From contig NZ_CP018624.1 in assembly GCF_002327185.1 (NCBI RefSeq), forward strand, positions 1,612,001 through 1,676,000: a stretch of DNA of 64,000 bases, written 5' to 3'. Below are positions 38,544 to 47,502 of the stretch, one piece after another. This DNA is from Clostridium chauvoei. GTDB lineage: Bacteria; Bacillota; Clostridia; Clostridiales; Clostridiaceae. The translations under genes and the position numbers were made by a program. The first letter of the stretch is position 1, and each line of letters opens with the position of its first letter. The notes below the pieces were generated by a model. It saw nothing but the letters and a program-made list of their open reading frames with translations, was not told where the DNA came from and did no database searches.

Positions 38544-39458
38544 TTGAAATCTTTAAAAATAATTTCTTTTGATGGTGGTGGTATAAAAGGAGCTTTATCT
38601 ATTAGAATTTTAAAAAGATTATGCGAAGAATATCCAGACCTATTAGATAATATAGATTTATTTGCAGGAACTTCAACTGGTTCATTAATTGCATTAGCCT
38701 TAGCTAGTGGGCTTTCTGTAAATGATGTTGATAATTTATATAGTCATGAAATAACTAAAACTATTTTTTCTAAACCTCGTCTTAACTTATTTAGACCTAA
38801 ATTTAATAATAAAAATTTAAAATCAGTGTTATTAAAATACTTTCCAGAAAATTTAACGCTAAAAGATTTACCTAAATATGTATGTATCCCTTCATTTAAT
38901 GTTACTGGACTTAACTCTAAACATTGGGAGCCTGTATTTTTTAATAATCTAACTGATAATAAAACTATTAATTATAATATTATAGATGTTGCTCTTGCTA
39001 GTTCAGCAGCCCCTACATTTTTTCCATCACACAAAAATTTTATTGATGGTGGTGTAGTTGCTAACTCTCCTACTACTATTTCTGTTTTTCATTGTATAGA
39101 TGCTTTTCCTAACATTGATTTTAAACAAAACATAAAATTGTTATCTATTGGCACAGGAGATAGTCCTTATAGAATAACTAAATCTACTTCTAATTGGGGA
39201 ATATCTCAATGGTCCTTTCGCTTATTTGCAAAAATGAATTCACCTCTATTATCACTTGTTATGGATGGAATGTGTGATTTAGATAATATGTACTGTAATG
39301 TTTTATTAAAAGATAATTATTTTAGAATAAACCCTAAGATTTCTAAACTTATAGAAATGGATAATTACAATTTTGTTCCTTTCTTAAAACTTTTAGCAGA
39401 TAGCATAGACTTAGCTGATTCATTTAAATTTATTGAAACTATATTTTTAAAAGATTAA
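38544..39458 (+). CDS. Patatin-like phospholipase
   Basis: A 304-residue lipid acyl hydrolase of the patatin/CapV-like family. The oxyanion-hole Gly-rich motif is FDGGGIKGALS (9-19), the nucleophile elbow is GTSTGS (42-47, catalytic Ser44), and the Asp of the dyad is in DGGVVANSP (Asp168). No signal peptide is seen, so it is probably cytoplasmic or membrane-associated. The start is TTG, with SD AAGGAG eight bases upstream. It stands alone on the plus strand between hemW and lepA. The fold is shared by CBASS effectors, but no cyclase gene is nearby, so a defence role is not supported. Confidence 0.9.
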   Translation: MKSLKIISFDGGGIKGALSIRILKRLCEEYPDLLDNIDLFAGTSTGSLIALALASGLSVNDVDNLYSHEITKTIFSKPRLNLFRPKFNNKNLKSVLLKYFPENLTLKDLPKYVCIPSFNVTGLNSKHWEPVFFNNLTDNKTINYNIIDVALASSAAPTFFPSHKNFIDGGVVANSPTTISVFHCIDAFPNIDFKQNIKLLSIGTGDSPYRITKSTSNWGISQWSFRLFAKMNSPLLSLVMDGMCDLDNMYCNVLLKDNYFRINPKISKLIEMDNYNFVPFLKLLADSIDLADSFKFIETIFLKD

Positions 39459-39465
39459 TAAATAG

Positions 39466-39510
39466 AAAAAAGATATTAAGATTATGAAAACATAAACTTA
39501 ATATCTTTTT
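39466..39510. terminator. Bidirectional terminator between the patatin gene and lepA
   Basis: A perfect 14-bp inverted repeat (39467-39480 with 39497-39510) flanked by A and T tracts, placed between two convergent genes. Confidence 0.85.
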
Positions 39511-39512
39511 AA

Positions 39513-41318
39513 TTAATCTACTTTAAGGACTGCCATAAATGCTTCTTGTGGCACTTCAACAGAACCTACCTGTCTCATTCTCTTCTTTCCTTCTTTTTGC
39601 TTTTCAAGTAGCTTTTTCTTTCTTGATATATCTCCACCATAACATTTAGCAAGTACGTCTTTTCTCATAGCCTTAACTGTTTCTCTAGCTATAATTTTTG
39701 AACCTACTGCTGCTTGAATTGGCACTTCAAACATTTGTCTTGGAATAATTTCTTTTAACTTTTCTGCTATTCCTCTTCCCTTATCATAAGCTCTTTCTTT
39801 AGGAACTATCATAGATAAAGCATCAACCACATCTCCATTTAACATTATATCAAGTTTTACAAGCTCTGTTCTTGTATATCCCTTAAACTCATAATCTAAT
39901 GATGCATATCCTCTAGTTCTTGATTTTAATGTATCAAAGAAATCATAAACTATTTCATTCAATGGAATTTCATAATTTATAGATACTCTTGTTTCTTCTA
40001 AGTATTGCATGTCAATAAAAGTTCCTCTTCTTTCTTGACATAACTCCATAACTGCGCCAACATAATCTGATGGAGAAATTATACTTCCTCTTACTACTGG
40101 CTCTTCCATATAATCTATTTCTGTAGCTGGTGGAAGATTTGTTGGATTTGTAAGTTCTATTATTTCACCATTAGTTTTTATAACTTTATAAATAACTGAT
40201 GGTGCAGTTGTAATAATATCTAAATTAAATTCTCTTTCTATTCTTTCTTGTATTATTTCCATATGTAATAAACCTAAGAACCCACATCTAAATCCAAAGC
40301 CTAAAGCTATTGAAGTTTCTGGTTCAAAGTTTAAAGCTGCATCGTTTATTTGTAATTTTTCTAATGCATCCTTAAGTTCTTGATATTTAGCTCCATCTAC
40401 TGGATAAATACCTGAATAAACCATAGGTATAGCTGGTTTATATCCTTCTAAAGCTGCATCTGTTGGTCTATCTGCATCAGTTATGGTATCTCCAACTCTT
40501 GCATCTCTTACATTTTTAATTGAAGCTGCTATATAACCAACATCACCAGCTCTTAATTCTGAAATTGGAAGTAATTTAGGTGTAAACACTCCAACTTCTG
40601 TTACTTCATAAACTTTATTAGTAGCCATTAACTTTATTTTAGTTCCCGGTTTTACTATTCCGTCTTTTATTCTTACATATGAAACAACGCCTTTATAGCT
40701 ATCATAGTATGAATCAAATATTAAAGCTTTAAGTGGAGCTTCTTCATCTCCTGTTGGCGCTGGAATCTTCTCAACTACAGCTTCTAATACATCACCTATA
40801 TTTAAACCTGTTTTTGCTGATATTAATGGTGCATCATGTGCTTCAATACCTATAACATCTTCTATTTCTTGCATTATTTCTTCTGGTCTTGCTGATGGTA
40901 AATCAACTTTATTTATAACTGGAGCTATTTCTAAATCATTATTTAAAGCTAAATAACAATTTGCTAAAGTTTGAGCTTGAACCCCTTGAGTTGCATCTAC
41001 AACAAGTACAGCACCTTCACAAGCAGCTAAGCTTCTTGAAACTTCATATGTGAAATCCACATGTCCAGGAGTATCTATAAGATTTAATATATACTCTTCA
41101 CCATCTTCTCTTTTATATATAAGTCTAGCTGCTTGAGACTTAATTGTAATTCCTCTTTCCCTTTCTAGTTCCATATTATCTAGAATTTGTTCTTCCATTT
41201 CTCTTTGAGTAAGAGTTCCTGTAGCTTCTAATAATCTATCTGCTAGGGTTGACTTACCGTGATCTATATGTGCAACAATTGAAAAATTTCTAATACGTTC
41301 TTGTCTATTACTTTTCAT
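39513..41318 (-). CDS. lepA: Elongation factor 4 (LepA) GTPase
   Basis: Ribosome-associated GTPase that back-translocates or assists 30S biogenesis. G1 [14 protein letters not shown] (about 16-29), G3 DTPGHVDF, and G4 NKVD are intact. Domains II, III and the LepA-specific C-terminal domain follow, ending in [15 protein letters not shown] and [10 protein letters not shown]. Length 601 is normal. The start ATG is fixed by the conserved [14 protein letters not shown] beginning, but no SD lies at normal distance. The only good SD is 37 nt upstream across a hairpin (see the leader entry). Confidence 0.97.
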   Translation of the reverse strand: MKSNRQERIRNFSIVAHIDHGKSTLADRLLEATGTLTQREMEEQILDNMELERERGITIKSQAARLIYKREDGEEYILNLIDTPGHVDFTYEVSRSLAACEGAVLVVDATQGVQAQTLANCYLALNNDLEIAPVINKVDLPSARPEEIMQEIEDVIGIEAHDAPLISAKTGLNIGDVLEAVVEKIPAPTGDEEAPLKALIFDSYYDSYKGVVSYVRIKDGIVKPGTKIKLMATNKVYEVTEVGVFTPKLLPISELRAGDVGYIAASIKNVRDARVGDTITDADRPTDAALEGYKPAIPMVYSGIYPVDGAKYQELKDALEKLQINDAALNFEPETSIALGFGFRCGFLGLLHMEIIQERIEREFNLDIITTAPSVIYKVIKTNGEIIELTNPTNLPPATEIDYMEEPVVRGSIISPSDYVGAVMELCQERRGTFIDMQYLEETRVSINYEIPLNEIVYDFFDTLKSRTRGYASLDYEFKGYTRTELVKLDIMLNGDVVDALSMIVPKERAYDKGRGIAEKLKEIIPRQMFEVPIQAAVGSKIIARETVKAMRKDVLAKCYGGDISRKKKLLEKQKEGKKRMRQVGSVEVPQEAFMAVLKVD

Positions 41319-41363
41319 ATATCTAAACTATTAATAAAATCTATTAATAGCTATTTCACCCCC
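41319..41363 (-). promoter_or_regulatory. lepA leader: SD separated from the start by a perfect hairpin
   Basis: On the minus strand GGGGGTGA (SD, 41356-41363) is followed by a 9-bp perfect stem with a 5-nt loop (41342-41350 with 41328-41336), then nine bases, then the lepA ATG. The linear SD-start distance is 37 nt; folding the hairpin would cut it to about 15. Confidence 0.6.
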
Positions 41364-41430
41364 ATTATAATTAAATCAGCTAAATTATATCACAAAAGTT
41401 ACATTATGTGTCAAGTAAAAGTATTTAAAG

Positions 41431-41982
41431 CTATTCATGTAATTTTTCTTCTATCTGTTGTTCTGTATTATTTTGATCTTTATTAACTTCTTCTTCAGAA
41501 CTTGTTTTAGTATTATCTTTATCTATATTTTCCTTTTGTGATTCTTTCTTTTCTCTTTCTTTTATAAAGTCATCTACTATATTATCTAACTTACTATTAG
41601 TATCTTTATTTTCTTTTTTTTCTTTTTTTAGTTTTCCATCTATTTTATTCTTTATACTGTTTAATTTTATTGATATATTAGATGTTACTTGTGAAAATGC
41701 CTTTATAAATGGATTTTCCTTTTTTATTCTAAACTCTTTGTCATCGATCTTTATAGTTGTATTATCTTCTTCATTTGCAGGTGTGTAAATTTTTACTGTA
41801 GCATTATCCTTTATAAATTCCTCAAAATCTTCTCCGAACTCCTCACTAACCATAGCATAATTATCTTCTCCATTACCTGTAGGAGATAATGCTTTTGTTG
41901 TTACTATATTTACACTTGTAAACCCTAGTATAACTATTACTGTAAAAATTATAGTTCCTAAAATAAATTTTTTTATGGACAA
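41431..41982 (-). CDS. Membrane-anchored protein of unknown function in the yqxA position
   Basis: A 183-residue protein between spoIIP and lepA, the place occupied by yqxA (DUF3679) in Bacillus, although I cannot show homology. It has one N-terminal TM helix (about 7-25, FILGTIIFTVIVILGF), then an extracytoplasmic part rich in Lys, Asp, Glu and Asn that looks disordered and highly charged (about 115-183). It starts with TTG, set by SD GGGGGTG, which lies inside the terminator stem of spoIIP. Its expression may thus be coupled to readthrough from spoIIP. A sporulation role is a guess from context only. Confidence 0.7.
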   Translation of the reverse strand: MSIKKFILGTIIFTVIVILGFTSVNIVTTKALSPTGNGEDNYAMVSEEFGEDFEEFIKDNATVKIYTPANEEDNTTIKIDDKEFRIKKENPFIKAFSQVTSNISIKLNSIKNKIDGKLKKEKKENKDTNSKLDNIVDDFIKEREKKESQKENIDKDNTKTSSEEEVNKDQNNTEQQIEEKLHE

Positions 41983-41985
41983 AAA

Positions 41986-42022
41986 TAAGCACCCCCTAAA
42001 TTTATATCTATAAGGATGCTCA
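41986..42022 (-). terminator. Terminator-like hairpin after spoIIP overlapping the next SD
   Basis: On the minus strand TGAGCATCC pairs with GGGTGCTTA (two G-U pairs) and is followed by TTTTTG. The 3' arm includes the SD of the downstream gene. Confidence 0.6.
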
Positions 42023-42042
42023 TTTTTTTATATTTTATTCAT

Positions 42043-43140
42043 TTATTGTCTATTTAAATGTTCTGCTAATACTCTAGCTATATATTTTGCTGTTAATTTT
42101 GCTTCTTGAGCTGTATTAGTATTAAATCCTACTTCTATTAATATAGAATTATCACTTAAGCCTTGATTAAATGCATTTTTACCAATTTCATATGTCATAA
42201 TTTTTCTTGTTATTTCTGGATATAATGATGTTGATATTCCATATAACTTATCTGTCAAAGCTTCATTTGCAGCATATCTTGGACTATTTTCTGTCCTTAC
42301 AAACATAAATTTAGCTAACTCTTGTCCATTTAATTCACCAGTTACTCTTTTACCTGGATCTAAGGAGTCTCTATGCAAATCAATTACAAGCTTAAAGTCT
42401 CCATATTTATTTAGGTAGCTCTTTAATGTTTCTTCTGATCTAAGATAACTATCATTATACTCTAATGAATGATTTGTTTTATCATGTATTACTGAAATCC
42501 CATACCCTTCTTCTAGTTCCTTTGCTAGAATATCTCCAACACCAACTACATTAAAATTACTATCTGTAGTTTCCTTTCCTGCCTCTGCGTAATACTCCAT
42601 TGTATGAGTATGATAAATTAACACTTCTGGTTTAGAATTATCTAAGGCTTTCTTTAAAGTTGGATCATATGCATCACTAACTTTATTAAGCTCTGCAATT
42701 TCCTCTGGAGAAAGTTTTGCAATACTATTATCATTTAGACTAAAAGGTTTTAATCTAGCTAAAGATTTATCTGGTGTACAATCACCAACTACACCTTTAA
42801 AAAGACTTAATTCTTTTCCGACAATTGCTGATGTATTTATATTTCCCAAACCTAAAGCTTGTATTATTATCTTTTCTACTGATAATCTATTTTCAACAAA
42901 ATCTCCTTTATTATATACTTGTGTCTTTACTACAGGCATTCCAAAATTTAAAAGTTGAACGTATGCATATCCTCCTCTTTCATAATAACTATCTACTACA
43001 CTTAATGCCCTTATAAAAAATACAAGAATTGCTATAATCATTAGTATGTATCCCATGCTAAACTTTGTATTTCCTTTGGAGTTTACTCTCCCTCTTCTGC
43101 CCATTGAATTAACGCCACTTCGTCCTCTTACTTCATACAC
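42043..43140 (-). CDS. spoIIP: Stage II sporulation protein P (SpoIIP)
   Basis: Peptidoglycan amidase/endopeptidase that with SpoIID and SpoIIM drives forespore engulfment. At 365 residues it has an N-terminal TM anchor (about 29-47, YILMIIAILVFFIRAL) and an extracellular catalytic domain of the Amidase_3-like SpoIIP family. Visible signatures are LIYHTHTMEYY (zinc His), VIDLHRDSLD (His/Arg) and the late SILIEVGFNTNT (catalytic Glu). SD GGGGGAG. The gpr-spoIIP order is conserved in spore formers. A terminator-like hairpin follows. Confidence 0.95.
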   Translation of the reverse strand: MYEVRGRSGVNSMGRRGRVNSKGNTKFSMGYILMIIAILVFFIRALSVVDSYYERGGYAYVQLLNFGMPVVKTQVYNKGDFVENRLSVEKIIIQALGLGNINTSAIVGKELSLFKGVVGDCTPDKSLARLKPFSLNDNSIAKLSPEEIAELNKVSDAYDPTLKKALDNSKPEVLIYHTHTMEYYAEAGKETTDSNFNVVGVGDILAKELEEGYGISVIHDKTNHSLEYNDSYLRSEETLKSYLNKYGDFKLVIDLHRDSLDPGKRVTGELNGQELAKFMFVRTENSPRYAANEALTDKLYGISTSLYPEITRKIMTYEIGKNAFNQGLSDNSILIEVGFNTNTAQEAKLTAKYIARVLAEHLNRQ

Positions 43141-43154
43141 TGTAACTCCCCCTC

Positions 43155-43180
43155 ACCTAATATATATATATTTATTAGGT
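43155..43180 (-). repeat. Inverted repeat just upstream of the spoIIP SD
   Basis: ACCTAATA and TATTAGGT (43155-43162 with 43173-43180) flank a TA-alternating loop immediately 5' of the spoIIP SD on the minus strand. It could be an operator or an mRNA hairpin; nothing decides between these. Confidence 0.45.
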
Positions 43181-43234
43181 TACTTAATTATTCTTATTTT
43201 TAACTTTACAATTTAAATTATTTTAAAAGTAAAA

Positions 43235-43275
43235 AATACTCTACATATATACAATACTTTTATATGTAGAGTATT
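43235..43275 (-). terminator. Terminator after gpr
   Basis: A perfect 15-bp inverted repeat (43235-43249 with 43261-43275) followed by a U-rich tract on the minus strand, separating gpr from spoIIP. Confidence 0.85.
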
Positions 43276-43283
43276 ATAATTAT

Positions 43284-44258
43284 TTAATTCATAAACTTGT
43301 TTATATCCTCCATATCTAAATTAGGTTGTATAGCCATATTTATCCCATTTGATATTATTTTAGATAAAGAATCAATAACTGTATCTACATCTTTTGGAGT
43401 TACCATTAAATCTCCAACAAAAGGATTTAATATTTCTTTTATTAATGCACTCTTTTCAACTTTATCTACTGATTTTAGCATATTGTAAAATTCTTTTCCT
43501 GTTTCTGCTTTTCCTATAAGTTCATCTAATAAAAGATCTATAGTATCATTAGCTATAGTTGCTGCATCAACTACTGTAGGAACACCTATAGCAATTACTT
43601 TTACTCCTAAACTCTCTTTATTTATTTTCATTCTATGATTTCCAACACCAGCACCTGGTGAAATACCTGTATCACCTATTTGTATTGTTCTATTTACTCT
43701 TTCTAATTTTCTTGAACCAAGTGCATCTATACAAATAACTAAATCTGGCTTAATTCTATCAACTAATGATTTTACTATTTCACCTGTCTCTATTCCTGTA
43801 ATTCCAAGCACCCCTGGAGCAATACAACATACCGGTCTTACAGATTCATCCATAATATCAGGCATTACCTCTTTTAAATGTCTTGTTACCATTATTTTTT
43901 CTGTAACTTTTGGTCCTAATGCATCTGGTGTAACCTTCCAGTTTCCTAAACCAACTACTAATGCAGTTTTTTCTTCTGAAATATCTACAAGTCTTCTTAA
44001 TACATTTGCAACAACCTTTGAAACCTTATCCATAGATTCTCCATCATAATGGGTAAATTCTGGGAAATCTATGGTTATATAATTTCCTGCTGGTTTTCCA
44101 AGTTCTTCTCCTGCTTTATCTGTTTCAATTGTAACAGTTGTAATTTTTATATCTTCCTCCTGTTCTTCTTCTACAATAACTCCATCAAGTTCTCTTTTAT
44201 TTTCCTGAGTATACATATCTTTTGCTTCTATAGCTAAATCAGTTCTTACATTTATCAT
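43284..44258 (-). CDS. gpr: Germination protease GPR
   Basis: Aspartic-type endopeptidase that degrades small acid-soluble spore proteins during germination. At 324 residues it starts with the short propeptide MINVRTDLAIEAKDMY; TDLAIEA resembles the SASP cleavage site at which GPR processes itself. The body contains the family segments NYITIDFPE, GLGNWKVTPDALGP and CIDALGSRKLERVNRTIQ, the last two near the active-site region. Expression in relatives is in the forespore under sigma-G. SD TGGAGG. It is divergent from rpsT. Confidence 0.95.
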   Translation of the reverse strand: MINVRTDLAIEAKDMYTQENKRELDGVIVEEEQEEDIKITTVTIETDKAGEELGKPAGNYITIDFPEFTHYDGESMDKVSKVVANVLRRLVDISEEKTALVVGLGNWKVTPDALGPKVTEKIMVTRHLKEVMPDIMDESVRPVCCIAPGVLGITGIETGEIVKSLVDRIKPDLVICIDALGSRKLERVNRTIQIGDTGISPGAGVGNHRMKINKESLGVKVIAIGVPTVVDAATIANDTIDLLLDELIGKAETGKEFYNMLKSVDKVEKSALIKEILNPFVGDLMVTPKDVDTVIDSLSKIISNGINMAIQPNLDMEDINKFMN

Positions 44259-44319
44259 AAAAAAACCTCCATTTTTTCTTCTGTCCTTCTTATTTTTCCT
44301 TAATGTTTTAATTTAATAC

Positions 44320-44348
44320 TTGAACTTACAAAGTTTCAATGATATAAT
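44320..44348 (+). promoter_or_regulatory. Promoter of rpsT
   Basis: TTGAAC (44320-44325) and a perfect TATAAT (44343-44348) with a 17-bp spacer, a near-ideal sigma-A promoter, about 85 nt before the rpsT start. Confidence 0.85.
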
Positions 44349-44433
44349 CTAGTATGTTAAAAAACAAACTCGAACGCAGATTTCCCCAAAGCTGCAAAGA
44401 GGCCCTATAAAATCTTAAGGGGGTGAAATAGAA

Positions 44434-44697
44434 ATGGCAAACATTAAATCAGCAAAAAAGAGAATTAAGGTTACAGAAGCTAAAACTGCTCAAAACAGAA
44501 TGATAAAATCAGCTTTAAAAACTGCTATAAAGAAGTTTGAAGCTGCTGTTGCTGCAAACAATGCAGAAGAAGCTAAGGTTCTTTTCCCTAAGGCTGTTAA
44601 AGCTTTAGATATGGCTGCTCAAAAGGGAGTATGTCACAAGAACATGGTAGCTAGAAAGAAGTCAAGATTAGCTGCAAAGTTAAACGCTATGGCGTAA
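44434..44697 (+). CDS. rpsT: 30S ribosomal protein bS20
   Basis: An 87-residue basic helical protein that binds 16S rRNA early in 30S assembly. It begins [21 protein letters not shown] and contains the C-terminal [20 protein letters not shown] motif. SD GGGGGTGA lies before the ATG. It is divergent from gpr, with its own strong promoter and an 80-nt leader, and convergent with holA. Position and order (holA-rpsT-gpr) follow the Bacillus pattern. Confidence 0.98.
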   Translation: MANIKSAKKRIKVTEAKTAQNRMIKSALKTAIKKFEAAVAANNAEEAKVLFPKAVKALDMAAQKGVCHKNMVARKKSRLAAKLNAMA

Positions 44698-44706
44698 TAA
44701 AATAAA

Positions 44707-44727
44707 AGCCGGTCCATTGGACCGGCT
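44707..44727. terminator. Bidirectional terminator between rpsT and holA
   Basis: A GC-rich perfect stem (44707-44716 with 44718-44727) flanked by A-rich and T-rich tracts, between convergent genes. Confidence 0.9.
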
Positions 44728-44743
44728 ATTATTTTACATAATT

Positions 44744-45775
44744 TTACTTAATCATAAAAGCTTTAAATAACATTAACTCCATTTCTGTTTTTTTATCTAC
44801 ACTAGAAGATTTTATTTTCCTCTCAGTTTCTAAACAAAGTTTCATAAGTTGCTGTAATTGACTGGTAGTAAACTTATTACATTGTCCCATAAGTTTTTCT
44901 ACTATAAAGGTTGGAAGTCTAAATCTATTTACAAGCTCATCTACTCTTTTACCTTTATTTATTAAAATTTTCATTTCATATAACCTTTTAAAGTTATTTT
45001 CTATATTAGTTATTATAAGCATATGTTGATCTGCTTTAAATAAAAGTTCATCCATTAAATCTATTGCTTTTTCAGCCTTTCTTTGAGAAATTAAATCTAT
45101 CAAATCAAAAATATCATCTTCACTTTTATTTGGTATTAATTTGTCTATATCCTTTTTATTAATAGGTCTACCATTAGCATATGTAATTAATTTATCTACT
45201 TCTCTTTTTATTACATCAAAATTATTTTGTACTTTCTCTGCAAAATACCTTACTTCAATTTTTCCTATTTCTCCACCATTAGATTTAAATATTTCTTCAA
45301 CTTTTTTATAATACTTATCTTTTTTTAATTTTTCACAATGAACTATTTTAGATACTTTTCCTAATGTAGATAATTTTTTATTTTTTTTAGGAGTATCTCT
45401 TTTATCATTAAATAAATAATACATTATAAGCACAGTATATGATGGTAAATCCTTCAAGTAACTTGATACATCTTTATATATTTTAGAATTTGTGCTATCA
45501 GATTTTTCTTTTAAAAAGTTAGCTCTATATACAACAACAACTTTTTTTTCTCCCATAAAAGGCATTGTTTCACAAGCATTCATTATATCTTCTATAGTTG
45601 TTGACATACCATCTAACTTTATATAATTCAAATCTAAAAAGTCTTTATCTAAAACTTTATATATTATTTTTTTAATTCCTTCCTTAATTAACTCTTCATC
45701 TAATCCGCAAAAAATATATGAATTATCTACTTGCCCTCTTTTAATCTCAGTTTCTAAACCATCTAAATTTATCAA
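44744..45775 (-). CDS. holA: DNA polymerase III subunit delta
   Basis: The clamp-loader subunit that opens the beta sliding clamp. A 343-residue protein with the DNA_pol3_delta N-terminal AAA-like domain (YIFCGLDEELIKEGI near 20-34, ACETMPFMGEKKVVVV near 68-83) and the helical C-terminal part (LINKGKRVDELVNRFRLPTF). The start is TTG, with SD AAAGGTGG seven bases upstream. It follows comEC by 15 nt, the conserved comEC-holA pair. Confidence 0.94.
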   Translation of the reverse strand: MINLDGLETEIKRGQVDNSYIFCGLDEELIKEGIKKIIYKVLDKDFLDLNYIKLDGMSTTIEDIMNACETMPFMGEKKVVVVYRANFLKEKSDSTNSKIYKDVSSYLKDLPSYTVLIMYYLFNDKRDTPKKNKKLSTLGKVSKIVHCEKLKKDKYYKKVEEIFKSNGGEIGKIEVRYFAEKVQNNFDVIKREVDKLITYANGRPINKKDIDKLIPNKSEDDIFDLIDLISQRKAEKAIDLMDELLFKADQHMLIITNIENNFKRLYEMKILINKGKRVDELVNRFRLPTFIVEKLMGQCNKFTTSQLQQLMKLCLETERKIKSSSVDKKTEMELMLFKAFMIK

Positions 45776-45790
45776 GATAATCCACCTTTC

Positions 45791-47488
45791 CTAATCTAAT
45801 ATTAACACTTTATCTGAAAATATCATAATTTCATCAAAGTCTCCTCTTCTAAAATTTATTATATCATAATCTGAGTTACTTTTCTGTTTGCTTAATGCTA
45901 ACAAATAAACCTTACCATTATTATTTAGTTGAAAATCCTTACCTTTACTCTTCAAATAAGTATTATCACCTATTTTTATAAACTTTCCTTCCTTATAAAC
46001 TTTATTTGCTAAAGAAATATTTTTAATTTTTTTTAAATCTATATCTTTCTTTAATGTAAGTAACATTCTATCTCCTTTATAACTTAATAATATAGCTCCC
46101 TCTTTATAGTATTTGATTTTAGGTATGGGACTATATATCAATATAGATATATATACAAGAAATAATAATGGCATATAAATAAACCTTTTGAATCCTTTTT
46201 TATAAAAATATGAACTTATGAGTATAGACATATACATTAGTGCTATATTTTCATTTAGGTAGGTAATTGGTGGTAATATATTTATTAAGCTTTCAGTTAT
46301 ATAATCTAAAAAATCAGTTATATAATATGCTATAAAACATATGTAATTAAAGATTTCAGTTGTAAAAGATACAATAGCTAATAAATTCCCCAATATTACT
46401 ATTATAGTTATTAATGGTGATATTAATAAATTCCCTATTATAAATCCTAATGAAAATTCTTGAAAATATATTAAAAGAGCTGGAAAAGTAAATATTTGAG
46501 CTGAAATGCAAATAGATAAACTTTCTCTTATATATTTAGGTAACTTATATAAAGATTTATTTATTTTTTTATTAAATAATATTATCCCTAATGTTGCTAA
46601 AAACGATAATTGAAATCCAATTTTAAATACTCCTTGTGGTTCAATTATAAGTAATATTACTCCAGCTAAAGATAATGCAGCTAAAGGGTTATATTTTCTT
46701 CGTAATGGTACTGCTAAATTCATACATAATAGCATTATATATGCTCTTACAGTAGATAATGAAGCTCCCGTAAATATAACATATATAAATGCAATAAATG
46801 GAGTTAAAGATTTTCCAAATACCTTCATAAGTACACTATAAACAATAGCCATATGTAATCCAGATACCGCTATAACATGTGTAACTCCCAAGGTTTTCAT
46901 ATCATTTCTATCTTCTTCATCCAAAAAATTAGTATATCCAAAAGAAATTGAAGTAATTAAGGCTGCTCTTCTACTCCCTAGCTTATTTCTAATTTTATAA
47001 AATATATTTTCTCTAATCTTATATACCTTACTTATTAAATCATCAGCTATTTTCTTATAATCTATTATCTTATATATCCCTAGATTTCCTTTACTTATTT
47101 TTATATCCTTTGTAAACTTTCCTTTTACAGCTAATCTTTCGCCTATTTTTAACTCTTTTAAATCTCCCTCTAAGTAAACTTCTCTTCCCTCTATTTTACC
47201 AACTGCACCATATCCATTTAAAGAAACAACTCTAATTATTTCTGTATTACTAGGTTTATAATTAAAATAACATATATTATTTAATAAAGAAATTGTAAAA
47301 AAGAGACTAATTAAAATTAAAAATCTTCCTCTCTTGTATATATAAATCATAATAAAAAAACAGCTAGCTATTAATATAGCTAGCCAATTATATTTTGAAT
47401 ATATTTCATATACTACTGAAGATAAAATAAAGATAAGAAAAATATATATCAAATGATCTTTCTCTTGATCTATTCCATCTAAATACAT
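45791..47488 (-). CDS. comEC: ComEC/Rec2-family DNA-transport channel lacking the nuclease-like domain
   Basis: Homologue of the competence DNA-uptake channel. Several N-terminal TM segments precede a soluble OB-like region (about 90-140), then the Competence domain with GVTHVIAVSGLHMAIVYS (about 205-222) and about eight TM helices. At 565 residues it stops where a metallo-beta-lactamase-like domain begins in full-length ComEC (about 750-780 residues); only a 100-residue beta-rich tail remains. The next gene, holA, follows at once, so the domain is absent here and not merely out of frame. The start is the ATG at 47488, with SD AGAGGTGA; an earlier in-frame ATG at 47518 would overlap the upstream gene. 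Confidence 0.88.
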   Translation of the reverse strand: MYLDGIDQEKDHLIYIFLIFILSSVVYEIYSKYNWLAILIASCFFIMIYIYKRGRFLILISLFFTISLLNNICYFNYKPSNTEIIRVVSLNGYGAVGKIEGREVYLEGDLKELKIGERLAVKGKFTKDIKISKGNLGIYKIIDYKKIADDLISKVYKIRENIFYKIRNKLGSRRAALITSISFGYTNFLDEEDRNDMKTLGVTHVIAVSGLHMAIVYSVLMKVFGKSLTPFIAFIYVIFTGASLSTVRAYIMLLCMNLAVPLRRKYNPLAALSLAGVILLIIEPQGVFKIGFQLSFLATLGIILFNKKINKSLYKLPKYIRESLSICISAQIFTFPALLIYFQEFSLGFIIGNLLISPLITIIVILGNLLAIVSFTTEIFNYICFIAYYITDFLDYITESLINILPPITYLNENIALMYMSILISSYFYKKGFKRFIYMPLLFLVYISILIYSPIPKIKYYKEGAILLSYKGDRMLLTLKKDIDLKKIKNISLANKVYKEGKFIKIGDNTYLKSKGKDFQLNNNGKVYLLALSKQKSNSDYDIINFRRGDFDEIMIFSDKVLILD

Positions 47489-47502
47489 GGCATCACCTCT
47501 TA

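Noticed and set aside
38544-39458. Patatin as an effector of a CBASS-type phage defence system
   Set aside because: No CD-NTase, ubiquitin-like or HORMA genes are nearby; the neighbours are housekeeping genes and a small orphan.
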